From CAZWVA01 sp964636885 (GTDB lineage: Bacteria; Desulfobacterota_D; UBA1144; Nemesobacterales; CSP1-2), in NCBI GenBank assembly GCA_964636885.1, contig CAZWVA010000007.1:1-64000 (forward strand): a DNA stretch of 64,000 bases. The letters run 5' to 3'. Both the position numbers and the translations under genes were made by a program. Positions 17,627 to 26,320 of this stretch are shown here, piece by piece. Under the pieces are notes generated by a model. The model was not told the origin of the DNA, did not search any database, and saw nothing but the letters and a program-made list of their open reading frames with translations. Every line of letters begins with the position of its first letter. Positions within the stretch are counted from its first letter, which is position 1.

Positions 17627-19867
17627 TCATCTAAGCCCCCATCTCCTGCGCAGTATCCACTCTGAGGAGAGAAGGGCAAGGATAGCGATAAAGAACCAGG
17701 GGTTATCCCATACCTTAACCGTCTTATACCCGGTTATGGTTCTCTTTGGAGGGATATCGATTCCGAGCTCCTCAGGATCGTCCTTAACCGTGATAAAGTG
17801 CCCCCCTGTCTTTTGCGCGATGGTTTTAAGTAGCTCCACGTTTGTTGTAGGTCCTCTTAGCTCATTCTGAGGGGGCTCAACGAGAAACACCGTTTCGTCC
17901 CTCTTGCCTTCCGATTCTACGCCGGCCTCTTCTACGGCGTTAACCCCAACCCTATAGATCCCGTATTCCTCCGTCTGGATTTCGGAGTTGAGTTCATCCA
18001 AGCTAGTTCTTTCAGGGCTTAATACCACCTCCTTGCCGCTTGGGGAAATAAAGGAGGAGTCGATCCCTATTTCTCCATCTTCAGGGGAGAGTATGCGTAT
18101 TCTAACACCCACCCTTTCCCCCAGACCGTATGAAGACCTATCCGTCTCTACCCTTATGTCCTTGAGGTCCGGGTCGTTTGTAAGCCAGAGGAGCAAACGG
18201 TTCCAGAGCTTCTCATAGTAGGGGGAAACCTCCCCCTCGCCCCCACGGACGAAGCCCCACTTCCATGAGGAATCGGAGAGAAAGGAGGCAACCTTTCCGG
18301 ATTTGACCCGGTTTATAACGAGTATGGGCTCACCGTCCGGCGTCTCGAGAAGGACGGTGGCGTTGGGCTTTAATCCCTCTACCCTGTTCAGCCCGTCAAG
18401 AGGCGGCATACCGTTCCAGTTATCGGCGTTTACCTTTTCATTCGGGATGACCTTCATAATTGGGTGGTGCGCTCCAATCGGGGTAATCTTGGCTTGAAAC
18501 CCATTCTCCCTGAATGTCCCTTCGGTCGTCCCAAGGACGTAATCGAGTTCGACTGGGAGTATGTCGGAGACTGGGGTTCTTCCGTAGTTTCCGCTATCAA
18601 AGCTCTTATCACCCCCTATCATGAGAAACGCCCCGCCTTCCTCCGTTACGTAGTCCCTTAACCTCTCAAGGTGATAGCCGTATATGCCGTAGGGACGGAA
18701 GTCAAAGCTCTGGAATATAACCACATCGAATGTCCCGAGTTCTTTACCGAATATCTCGTCAACAGGAAACGGAATTAGGCTGAGCTCGTTTTGAGAGGCA
18801 AACACGAGATCCGTTGCCTCCCTCAGTATGAAAAAGGAGACCAGATCTATGTTCGGGTTTCTCTTTAGCACCTGTCTTAAGAACTTTACATCCCAGGAGG
18901 GGCTCCCCGCTATATGGAGGACGCGGATCTTGTTTATTATGACGTCCATTACAAAGGACCTCTCGTTATTTTCCCTAATCGAATCGCCCGAAATGACGGG
19001 GATGGAAACCGTGTAGATCCTCCTTCCGACCGATGTCGGCTGGATGAGAAACCTCGTCTTTCCCTCCCCAGACCCTGGTTCTATGGATACCTCCGCTATA
19101 GAAACCAACTTGTCTCCCTCCTTTAGGGTTACGGGAAGACTTATACCCTTAAACCCGTGAGACTTAACCACGACTTCTATAGGAACCGGGTATCTCACGA
19201 ATGCGACCTCGTTCCCCTTTACGCTCTCGATCCATATGTCTCGTGCCACTTCTTCGGAGGGAAAAACCGTGTATATAGGGAACCCGACGCCCCTCATTGC
19301 CCCTTCTACGTCTCTTCCCCTGTCGGCACCGTCTGAAAACAGGATAACCGAGTCGATCTCCCCAGATTCGTGCCTTTCTTTAAGCCCTTTAATCAATCCG
19401 CCTATATCGGTTCCCTTACCGTCTGGGGCACTCGTATTTATAAAGTCCTCTGAGGACGGCTTAAGCGACTCATCAAAGACGTAGTAGCTTAGAAAAGAGC
19501 CTTTCTTGATCCCTGAGAAAAACCCTTCGTGTTCCTTCAGGAAATCCCTTACAAGGCCTATCCTCGATGTTCCCTTTTCATCCCCTTCTAGGTTCATACT
19601 CCACGAGTGGTCGACCACGATGGCGAGGTTTGGTTTCTCTTCCCTGTAGTTTTCGACTCTAATGGCCGGATTAAGGAGTATAAAGACCATGAGAAGAAGG
19701 GAAGATAGATGAAGCGAGGTAAGGACGACCCTTTTCTCAATGGACGCCAGTTGCCTACCGCTTCTTATAGCGCTATATAGGACTATGATAAATAAGAAGG
19801 AGATAAGTATAAGCTCTAAGATCCCTGGAGGGTTTAGGAAGACGAACCTTCTAACCTCTTGATGCAT
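17627..19867 (-). CDS. Large membrane protein with von Willebrand A and amidotransferase-like domains
   Basis: A 746-residue protein with two N-terminal membrane helices (about 15-33 and 45-65), a von Willebrand A domain with a MIDAS metal site (VVDHSWSMN near residue 85 and LFSDGAD near 175), and a class I glutamine-amidotransferase-like fold around residues 330-470 (GGAFLMIGGDKSFDSG). A beta-sandwich region and a final helix (WFFIAILALLSSEWIL) follow. Such proteins occur next to MoxR ATPases in BatA-like clusters; a MoxR gene is in this window but 17 kb away. The amidotransferase-like part shows no obvious catalytic cysteine. Function unknown, probably a membrane scaffold. Only a weak AAGGG precedes the ATG. 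Confidence 0.75.
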   Translation of the reverse strand: MHQEVRRFVFLNPPGILELILISFLFIIVLYSAIRSGRQLASIEKRVVLTSLHLSSLLLMVFILLNPAIRVENYREEKPNLAIVVDHSWSMNLEGDEKGTSRIGLVRDFLKEHEGFFSGIKKGSFLSYYVFDESLKPSSEDFINTSAPDGKGTDIGGLIKGLKERHESGEIDSVILFSDGADRGRDVEGAMRGVGFPIYTVFPSEEVARDIWIESVKGNEVAFVRYPVPIEVVVKSHGFKGISLPVTLKEGDKLVSIAEVSIEPGSGEGKTRFLIQPTSVGRRIYTVSIPVISGDSIRENNERSFVMDVIINKIRVLHIAGSPSWDVKFLRQVLKRNPNIDLVSFFILREATDLVFASQNELSLIPFPVDEIFGKELGTFDVVIFQSFDFRPYGIYGYHLERLRDYVTEEGGAFLMIGGDKSFDSGNYGRTPVSDILPVELDYVLGTTEGTFRENGFQAKITPIGAHHPIMKVIPNEKVNADNWNGMPPLDGLNRVEGLKPNATVLLETPDGEPILVINRVKSGKVASFLSDSSWKWGFVRGGEGEVSPYYEKLWNRLLLWLTNDPDLKDIRVETDRSSYGLGERVGVRIRILSPEDGEIGIDSSFISPSGKEVVLSPERTSLDELNSEIQTEEYGIYRVGVNAVEEAGVESEGKRDETVFLVEPPQNELRGPTTNVELLKTIAQKTGGHFITVKDDPEELGIDIPPKRTITGYKTVKVWDNPWFFIAILALLSSEWILRRRWGLR

Positions 19868-19911
19868 CCCTTTTAATCTACCATAGAAGGGATCCGTTTT
19901 CCTTATTTATT

Positions 19912-20729
19912 TTTTCCTGAACTGTGGTCTAATAGCGGACAGATGGACCAGGCCATAAATAACCTGATTGTCAACGCCTGCCAGGCCATGCCCAACGGTG
20001 GGGTCATAAAGATAGGCGCAGAAAATGTGACCTTAGATGAACCGATTCCACCTGTCCCTCTACAGACGGGTAGCTTGCCTGTTAGGAGTGGCAGGTACGT
20101 CAAAATAACGATAAGCGATTCCGGTGTTGGCATACCGAAGGAGTATATACAGAGGGTGTTTGAACCGTATCTTATGACGAGGCAAAAGGGGAGCGGCCTT
20201 GGGCTTGTTATAGTGCATTCCGTGATTAAGAACCATAAACGGATATGTAAAGGTGGAATCGGAGCCCGGTGTGGGAACGATGTCTACGATCTATCTCCCA
20301 GCGTCCGAGAGTGAGACACCCGAAGAGGAAGGAGAGGTAAGATCGCTTTCCCATAAGGGGAGGGTCTCGGTGATAGATGACGAGGAGGTTATAAGGATGC
20401 TTCTTATGGATATGCTAAGTCACTAGGATACGAATGTGAATCGGCCTCGGACGGCCAAGAGGCGATAGACTTCTACGAGAGATCCAGAAAATCCAGGCAT
20501 CCCTTTGACGTCGTTATTCTGGATCTAACCGTACATCAGGGGATGGGGGAAAGGAGACTATAGAGGAGATCATAAAGATAGACCCAGGGTTAAGGCCGTT
20601 GTCTTGAGCGGCCATTCCAACGATTCGATTACGTCTGACTTCAGAAGATACGGTTTCAGCGGGATGATCGCAAAGCCGTACAAGATGGAGGAGCTTACCC
20701 GTTTACTACACGGGTTGTTGGTTAGATAG
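19912..20729 (+). pseudogene. Decayed hybrid sensor kinase: ATPase domain plus receiver, at least four frameshifts
   Basis: The remnant begins inside a histidine-kinase ATPase domain (N-box NLIVNACQAM, G1 DSGVGIP, G2 GSGLGL); the sensor, H-box and start codon are missing. Shifts of frame near 20240, 20420, 20545 and 20588 separate pieces that otherwise join smoothly. After the first shift the text runs GYVKVESEPGVG into a receiver (VSVIDDEEVIRMLLMDML). After the second it reads LGYECESASDGQEAIDF and DVVILDLTV. Then come KETIEEIIKIDP and finally VKAVVLSGHSND ... IAKPYKMEELTRLL before TAG. Flanking genes are intact, so true decay is more likely than poor sequence. Confidence 0.85.
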
Positions 20730-21113
20730 GTGCCCTTAAGCAAACCATCTCACCTCAGGTTCTATGGGGTTATGTTTTACATGTCTCGAATAAGTCCCAA
20801 TTAATACGGCGTTTCGGTTACATTTTAGGCCGCACAATACGAGGTATCTAGCCTGTTCTTCTGATATGAAGGAACGAATCCCAGGTACGCGATTATGGCA
20901 AATGCTACTAAAACAGACATACGGCCTTTGGTGCGATTGGTAGCTGGGTTTAGCCCAAGAAGGAGTATATTTGGAATTAAGCGTTATTGTTTAATTGGAT
21001 TACTTAATTTCGCTATCAAGTAAAGTAAACCGCTTAAATTGTCAACAGGTGATTTTTTGATACTTTTCCCCGATTTTGTGCTATCCTAAGTCGTAAGGAG
21101 GTCTACGAAAAAG
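20730..21113 (+). promoter_or_regulatory. Intergenic region with promoter of the bifunctional-nuclease-family gene
   Basis: This 384-base stretch holds no gene that I recognise. Near its end are a -35-like TTGATA (21057-21062) and an extended -10, TG-C-TATCCT (TG 21079-21080, hexamer 21082-21087). The spacer is long at 19 bases, which the extended -10 could tolerate. AAGGAGGT at 21095-21102 is the ribosome binding site for the ATG at 21114. Confidence 0.45.
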
Positions 21114-21629
21114 ATGAAAAGGGTATTCTTATTTAAAGCCGTGTTTATTCTTTTAGCCGTTCCACCTGCCTTTTACGCATGGGCCGAGGAGAAGATGGAT
21201 GAGGAGCAGGAGATGGCCATAAAGGGAATAGGGTTCGATACGGAAGCGCAAACCCCGGTCGTTATACTCTCGGATAAAAAAGAGGGTAAAAGGTTTCTCC
21301 CGATCTGGATAGGCCTCTGTGAAGCGAGGTCAATAGAGCTCGGCCTTTCCGGCGAGATTGCCCCTCGTCCGCTTACATATGATATGGTTGCTGCAATTGT
21401 AAGGACGATGAAGGGTAGGGTGGAAAGGGTCGTTATAGTCGACCTTCGGGATCAGGTTTTTTACGCTCAGGTAGAGGTTTCCATTAACGGAGTGATATCG
21501 AAGATAGACGCACGCCCGAGTGACGCCATTGCCCTTGCATCACGGATGAGTGCTCCAATATTCGTGAAGAGATCCGTCCTTGATAAGGCCACTTCGGAAG
21601 AGACTAAGGAAGAGAAGAGAGGGACATAG
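21114..21629 (+). CDS. Exported bifunctional nuclease (DUF151) family protein
   Basis: The 171-residue protein has an N-terminal signal peptide (FKAVFILLAVPPAFYAWA) and then one BFN/DUF151 domain. Recognisable pieces are KRFLPIWIGLCEARSIELGL, LTYDMVAAIVRTMKG and DARPSDAIALASRMSAPIFV. Family members are usually cytoplasmic, and a plant member was described as a nuclease; the bacterial role is unknown. The signal peptide places this one outside the cytoplasm, which is unusual. It has its own promoter and ends 141 bases before pheA, so the two may be cotranscribed. Confidence 0.82.
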   Translation: MKRVFLFKAVFILLAVPPAFYAWAEEKMDEEQEMAIKGIGFDTEAQTPVVILSDKKEGKRFLPIWIGLCEARSIELGLSGEIAPRPLTYDMVAAIVRTMKGRVERVVIVDLRDQVFYAQVEVSINGVISKIDARPSDAIALASRMSAPIFVKRSVLDKATSEETKEEKRGT

Positions 21630-21770
21630 CGATTCAGGTATAGGAATTCGGATCGCAGAATAATAAGGGTTACCGCTTCTTTTTATATACCTTCAGATCG
21701 GATTCTTTTCGATTGACTTTCCCCTCCCATGTGGCTATATTGTCTTCAAATTTATCAATCCGGAATGGTT

Positions 21771-22847
21771 ATGGGCTCTTCAGAAGGTCTGGAAAACCTG
21801 AGAAAAAGGATAGACGAGATCGATAAAAGGATAATCGAGCTTTTAAACGAGCGGGGGAGGATTGCGATTGAAATAAGCAGGCTGAAGCAGGAGAACTCAT
21901 TCAACGTCTATGACCCTGCGAGGGAAAGGGAGATCGAGAGGAACATTAGGAACACGAACCCCGGTCCCCTCTCTACGGATTCCGTCGTCTCCGTATTCCG
22001 AGAGATAATCTCTGGATGCCGCTCCCTTCAGCATCCGATTAGGGTTGCCTATCTTGGGCCTCAGGGCAGCTTCTCCCATCAGGCCTCTTTTCATGAGTTT
22101 GGGAGTTCGGCCGATCTCGTTCCCGTGGGGAGCTTTGAAGACGTATTCGAGGAGGTAGAAAGGGAAAGGGTTTCCTTTGGTGTGGTGCCTATAGAGAACT
22201 CCGTAGAGGGGTCTGTTGGGAGCGTTCTCGATATGTTTGTAACCTCTGATCTCAAGGTTTCATCCGAGTTCTATGAAAGGGTGGGTCATTTCCTTCTTGC
22301 AAAAACGGAGGATATTGGGAACATAGAGGTCGTTGCCTCCCATCCCCAGGCACTTGGGCAGTGCAAGAGATGGCTCAGCAGGAACCTTAAAAACGTCGAG
22401 GTTCGCGAGACCGCAAGCACCGCGAGGGCCGCACAGCTCGCCTCACGAGATAGGAAGATAGCGGCCATTGCCGGGGAACTGGCCGCCTCTATATACAGGT
22501 TGAAGGTCTTGGAGAGGCATATAGAGGATAATCCCCAGAATACGACTAGGTTCTGGGTTATAGGAAGGCAGTACGGCCGCCCTACCGGGGCCGATAAGAC
22601 GTCCATAGTGTTCTCCCTGAGGGACGAGCCCGCGGCGCTTCAGAGGGCGCTTCTGCCGTTTGCTGAGGCACGCATAAACCTTACAAGGATAGAATCCAGG
22701 CCGTCAAAGGGAAGGCCTTGGGAGTACGTTTTTTTCGTGGATTTTGAGGGTCATTCGGATAGTGATGGGATAAGGGGAGTCCTTTCAAGGGTTGAGGAAA
22801 ACTGCATCTTTCTAAAGGTCCTGGGTTCCTATCCGAAGGGCAGGTGA
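21771..22847 (+). CDS. pheA: Chorismate mutase / prephenate dehydratase (P-protein)
   Basis: This bifunctional enzyme turns chorismate into prephenate and then phenylpyruvate for phenylalanine synthesis. Domains in order: an AroQ mutase helix bundle (LRKRIDEIDKRIIELLNERG), prephenate dehydratase (VAYLGPQGSFSHQAS; TTRFWVIG near 275) and a C-terminal ACT domain (INLTRIESRPSKGRPWEY) that binds phenylalanine for feedback inhibition. The ESRP motif of that site is present. The start is uncertain: ATG at 21771 has GGA six bases before it, ATG codons at 21765 and 21729 are in frame. At 358 residues it has the usual P-protein length. Confidence 0.94.
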   Translation: MGSSEGLENLRKRIDEIDKRIIELLNERGRIAIEISRLKQENSFNVYDPAREREIERNIRNTNPGPLSTDSVVSVFREIISGCRSLQHPIRVAYLGPQGSFSHQASFHEFGSSADLVPVGSFEDVFEEVERERVSFGVVPIENSVEGSVGSVLDMFVTSDLKVSSEFYERVGHFLLAKTEDIGNIEVVASHPQALGQCKRWLSRNLKNVEVRETASTARAAQLASRDRKIAAIAGELAASIYRLKVLERHIEDNPQNTTRFWVIGRQYGRPTGADKTSIVFSLRDEPAALQRALLPFAEARINLTRIESRPSKGRPWEYVFFVDFEGHSDSDGIRGVLSRVEENCIFLKVLGSYPKGR

Positions 22848-22891
22848 TGAACCCTTGGGAAATCAGGACTATACGTACAAAGCGAACGGGC

Positions 22892-23470
22892 TTATAAGGA
22901 GATCCCGGATAATAGGTGTATGTGGGCCCGTGTGCTGTGGCTTAGTATTACGAACATGGCAAACACGGGTTTTCCGTCCAGTGCCCCAAACTCCACGGGG
23001 TTTTCAAGGAAGCAAAGGGTCACAGATGAACTGTAAACATTGAAAATCACGGGATTCCTGGGATGGGGTATGGCTATTCCATCCCCTATCCCAGTTGAGC
23101 ATAGGGCCTCCCTGGCCTTGAGGACCTCAAATAGGTAATCCCTGTCTACACCCTCGGGAAGACGCATACTCCTTACCACAAACCGAAGCACGCCGTTTCC
23201 ATCCCTTCCTTCGACCCCGTATATGATGCCGCCCTCTCTAAGTGCCTGGCCTAGGGTGGGGAGGGATAACCCCTCGTATTTGGGCTCAAGGAATATATCT
23301 GCCGATACGGATACCCTGTTTGCCGTGACCCATTCTATGAGCTCGACCCTTGAGAACCTGTACTGATCGTTGATTCTGTAGAAGGGGATCTTCTTATCGG
23401 CTATCCACCTATAAACCGTCTTATCCGAGATTCCCAGAAGATTGGCCACGTCTTTGACCGAAAGTTTCAT
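22892..23470 (-). CDS. Helix-turn-helix plus PTS EIIA-like fusion, apparently shortened at the C-terminus
   Basis: The first 50 residues are an excisionase-type DNA-binding domain (VKDVANLLGISDKTVYRWIA; strand FYRINDQYRFSRVELIEW). From about residue 75 there is an EIIA domain of the fructose/nitrogen PTS kind with the histidine motif GIAIPHPR near 145. The EIIA part ends soon after RAHIHLLSGISL, about 30-40 residues before the usual end; nearby frames also stop, so the end may be genuinely lost. Such fusions could couple a phosphorylation state to gene control. No PTS permease, EI or HPr is in the window. It converges on pheA, 44 bases away. Confidence 0.8.
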   Translation of the reverse strand: MKLSVKDVANLLGISDKTVYRWIADKKIPFYRINDQYRFSRVELIEWVTANRVSVSADIFLEPKYEGLSLPTLGQALREGGIIYGVEGRDGNGVLRFVVRSMRLPEGVDRDYLFEVLKAREALCSTGIGDGIAIPHPRNPVIFNVYSSSVTLCFLENPVEFGALDGKPVFAMFVILSHSTRAHIHLLSGISL

Positions 23471-23641
23471 GTCCCTTTCTCTATGAAAGTGGGTATTTAA
23501 CCTGAGATGTGCGGATTGTCAACAAAATAGAAACGGCCTTATAATTCCTTTTCCATAATCGACATGTATGCAAGGCGGTAAAACCATATGGGTTTAACTT
23601 TGGTTTGGAGCTGGTTTATGATAAGAGGGTTTATCCGGCAT

Positions 23642-24943
23642 TTAACCTGCAATCTCCCCAAACAGATCGTAGATATCCGCATCGGTAATTCTTATATTGA
23701 CGAGGTCGCCAGTCCTTAACCTCCTATCCCTTTTTACATAGGTAACCCCATCGACCTCAGGGGCCTGTGAGGAGATCCTGGCTACATAGCTTCCATTCTC
23801 TACACCCTCTATGAATCCCTCTTGGAGTGTTCCTATAAGTGCCCTGTTCTTATTCAGGGAAACCTCGGACTGAACCTCCATTAGCCTCTCGTATCTCTCC
23901 TCCTTCACCTCTTCAGGGATCTGGCATGGCATCTCGGCGGCTCTCGTTCCTTCTTCCTGTGAGTACTTGAAGGCCCCGACTCTGTCAAACCTCACCTCTT
24001 CTACAAAATCTAGGAGCTCACCGAACTCGTCCTCCGTTTCTCCTGGAAACCCCACTATGAATGTGGTTCTGAGCACGAGGCCATCGATCTCCGCGCGGAG
24101 TTTATGTATGATCTCTCTAATGCGCCTGCCAGTGGTTTTTCTATCCATAAGTCTAAGGATCCTATCGTTTATGTGCTGAAGTGGCATGTCTATATAGGGA
24201 AGGATCTTTTCCTCTTCTGATATGAGTTTTACGAGTTGGTCTGTAAACCCCCAGGGGTAGCAATAGTGGATTCTAATCCATTTTATGTCTACCTTGACGA
24301 GCTCCCCGAGCAGGGTTTCGAGGTCGGTTCCGATGTCCCTTCCGTAGCTCGTCATATCCTGTGCGATTAGGTTTATCTCCCTTACTCCGAGATCAGCAAG
24401 GTTCCTCGCTTCTCTGACTATGGAATCGACCGGCCTGCTTTTCATCCGTCCCCTCATCTTTGGGATTATGCAAAAGGAGCAGGTTCTTGAGCAACCCTCT
24501 GAGACCTTTACGTAAGCAGTGTGAGATGGAGTCGTTAAGACCCTTGGCGTATCTGGGTCGTATATCGTGCCAGGAGGGGATTTGTAGACCCTTTTTAATT
24601 TTTCCCTTTTTAGGACCTCCCCTATCTTAAGGAGGTTTCCGGTACCCCAGAACGAATCCACTTCCGGGATTTCCCTTCTAAGCTCATCTGCATACCTCTC
24701 AACGAGGCATCCCGTAACTATCAGCTTCTCGCATCTTCCACTGCGCTTGTACTCGGAAAGCTCTATTATCGTGCTTATGGATTCCCTCTTTGCATCGCCT
24801 ATAAAACCGCAGGTGTTTACTATTATTACATCTGCCTCTTCTTCGGATGAGATCTCATACCCCGCCCTTTTAAGTGAGCCGAGAATGAGTTCGCTGTCTA
24901 CGAGATTTTTAGAACACCCCAGGCTTACGATGGATACCTTCAT
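23642..24943 (-). CDS. rimO: Ribosomal protein S12 methylthiotransferase RimO
   Basis: RimO adds a methylthio group to an aspartate of ribosomal protein S12. Its N-terminal cluster domain has VSLGCSKNLVDSE and NTCGFI, the radical-SAM motif is CSRTCSFC near residue 150, and a C-terminal TRAM domain follows. The opening KNLVDSE is typical of RimO and not of the tRNA enzyme MiaB. Length 433 is normal. Its ATG overlaps the stop of the ClpX-like ATPase gene by four bases (ATGA), an odd pairing that implies a two-gene operon. Confidence 0.96.
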   Translation of the reverse strand: MKVSIVSLGCSKNLVDSELILGSLKRAGYEISSEEEADVIIVNTCGFIGDAKRESISTIIELSEYKRSGRCEKLIVTGCLVERYADELRREIPEVDSFWGTGNLLKIGEVLKREKLKRVYKSPPGTIYDPDTPRVLTTPSHTAYVKVSEGCSRTCSFCIIPKMRGRMKSRPVDSIVREARNLADLGVREINLIAQDMTSYGRDIGTDLETLLGELVKVDIKWIRIHYCYPWGFTDQLVKLISEEEKILPYIDMPLQHINDRILRLMDRKTTGRRIREIIHKLRAEIDGLVLRTTFIVGFPGETEDEFGELLDFVEEVRFDRVGAFKYSQEEGTRAAEMPCQIPEEVKEERYERLMEVQSEVSLNKNRALIGTLQEGFIEGVENGSYVARISSQAPEVDGVTYVKRDRRLRTGDLVNIRITDADIYDLFGEIAG

Positions 24944-26061
24944 GCACGCTTCTTTATTATATGGGATACCTTACCTGAGGATACGGTTAGAATAACCTCT
25001 CCCTCATCGCCCTTGCCGAATATCTCAAATGCCACCTCTTCCAGGTGCTTGGAGATAAGGACGTCCAAACCCCTTGCACCGGTTTGCCTCTTTATGGCCT
25101 CCTTTATTATGAAATCCGCCACCCTCGGATCCACGTGAAGCTTAAACCCCTCTTCTTCGAATTCCCTCTTGTACTTTTGGATCTTTAGAAAGAGTATCTC
25201 CTTTAGGGTGTCGTTATCAAGCGGGGAGAAGGGCACGATCCTGTTAAAACGTGCGATTAGCTCTGGGAGGAACCCGAATAGATGGAATCGTGTTATATCA
25301 TCGGCCTCCTCCTCGCTGAGCCTATAGGCGATTGATTCCTCTCCTTCTTTCTTGTTCTCCTCTATCTTCTGGAGGAACCCCATTCCTCCCTTTTCAAACA
25401 GGCTTCTTATACCTGAGAAGGCACCTACGGAAAAAAACGTGATATCCCTTGTGGAGATGAGCGCCCTTGGCCCCCTGCTTGAAAACCCGAAGTCGAGAGG
25501 GATCTGGATATCCGTGCCTTCAAGGATCTTAAGTAGTTCCCTCTGAACGCCGTACCCCGAAACGTCTTTTGTGGTTCCCTGCCCTGCAAATCTAGCACTG
25601 CTATATGCCCCTGCTATTTTATCGAATTCATCTAACACGACTACCCCGCACTCGGCGATGTCGATACTCTCGTTTGCGGCATAGACGAGTTGAACGAGTA
25701 TGTTTACCACGTCATCTCCAACGTAGCCGGACTCGGTGAATTTCGTCATATCCACTATCACGAAGGGGAGTTTAAATATCTCTCCAAAGAGAAGTTCGAT
25801 CAGATAGGTTTTACCGCATCCCGTGGGCCCCATGAGTATCGAGTTCGGTCTCGGCGGTAGTTCGGCCCTTGGGGTCTTTTTTATGTGGAGCAGCTTGAGC
25901 CTCTTTACATGGCGATATGCGGCAAGGGAAACGGCGCGTCTTGCATTGGGTTGACCTCGGTAACCTAGCTTCTCCAGTTCTTCGAATATTATTTTAGGTG
26001 AGTGAAGAGGAACAGACTGAATGAAATCTTTAATATAGTACACTCTATCTCCTCTTCTCAT
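24940..26061 (-). CDS. ClpX-like AAA+ ATPase without the zinc-binding domain
   Basis: A 373-residue AAA+ protein of the ClpX/HslU group. Walker A is GPTGCGKT (78-85), Walker B VVVLDEFDK (about 140-148). The ClpX pore-1 loop GYVG is kept at 112-115 within TESGYVGDDVVNIL. In place of the ClpX IGF loop, which docks on ClpP, there is MGF at 227-229. The N-terminal zinc domain of ClpX is absent. It is therefore likely an unfoldase paralogue, possibly still able to work with ClpP; no protease gene is adjacent. A GGAGG site lies six bases before the ATG. It is cotranscribed with rimO. Confidence 0.85.
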   Translation of the reverse strand: MRRGDRVYYIKDFIQSVPLHSPKIIFEELEKLGYRGQPNARRAVSLAAYRHVKRLKLLHIKKTPRAELPPRPNSILMGPTGCGKTYLIELLFGEIFKLPFVIVDMTKFTESGYVGDDVVNILVQLVYAANESIDIAECGVVVLDEFDKIAGAYSSARFAGQGTTKDVSGYGVQRELLKILEGTDIQIPLDFGFSSRGPRALISTRDITFFSVGAFSGIRSLFEKGGMGFLQKIEENKKEGEESIAYRLSEEEADDITRFHLFGFLPELIARFNRIVPFSPLDNDTLKEILFLKIQKYKREFEEEGFKLHVDPRVADFIIKEAIKRQTGARGLDVLISKHLEEVAFEIFGKGDEGEVILTVSSGKVSHIIKKRA

Positions 26062-26251
26062 ATAAGTAACCTCCGTAGATTTATTATTGTATAAATTTTA
26101 TAGCTCTTTTTCAAGAGACGATTTGTTCTCGGTCATCAGCAAAAACGGATTAGCTCTAGAACCAAGCGTTTAGAAGGTCGTTACGTATTTGTAGAAACCT
26201 CGCTAAGTTCAGGGGTTGCCTTATCCTTGGTAATAGGTTAATCTCTTACCC

Positions 26252-26282
26252 TTGATTGTTGAATCAAACAGAGTTAAACTCT
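26252..26282. promoter_or_regulatory. Two adjacent palindromes upstream of gltB
   Basis: TTGATT-GTTG-AATCAA (26252-26267) is followed two bases later by AGAGTTAAACTCT (26270-26282), a perfect 13-base palindrome with one central base. They lie 38-69 bases before the gltB start, where a repressor or activator of nitrogen genes could bind. The rest of the 259-base gap shows no gene. Binding protein unknown. Confidence 0.5.
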
Positions 26283-26320
26283 CTTTCATAATCCAAATAT
26301 AGAATGGGGAAGGAGGCATC

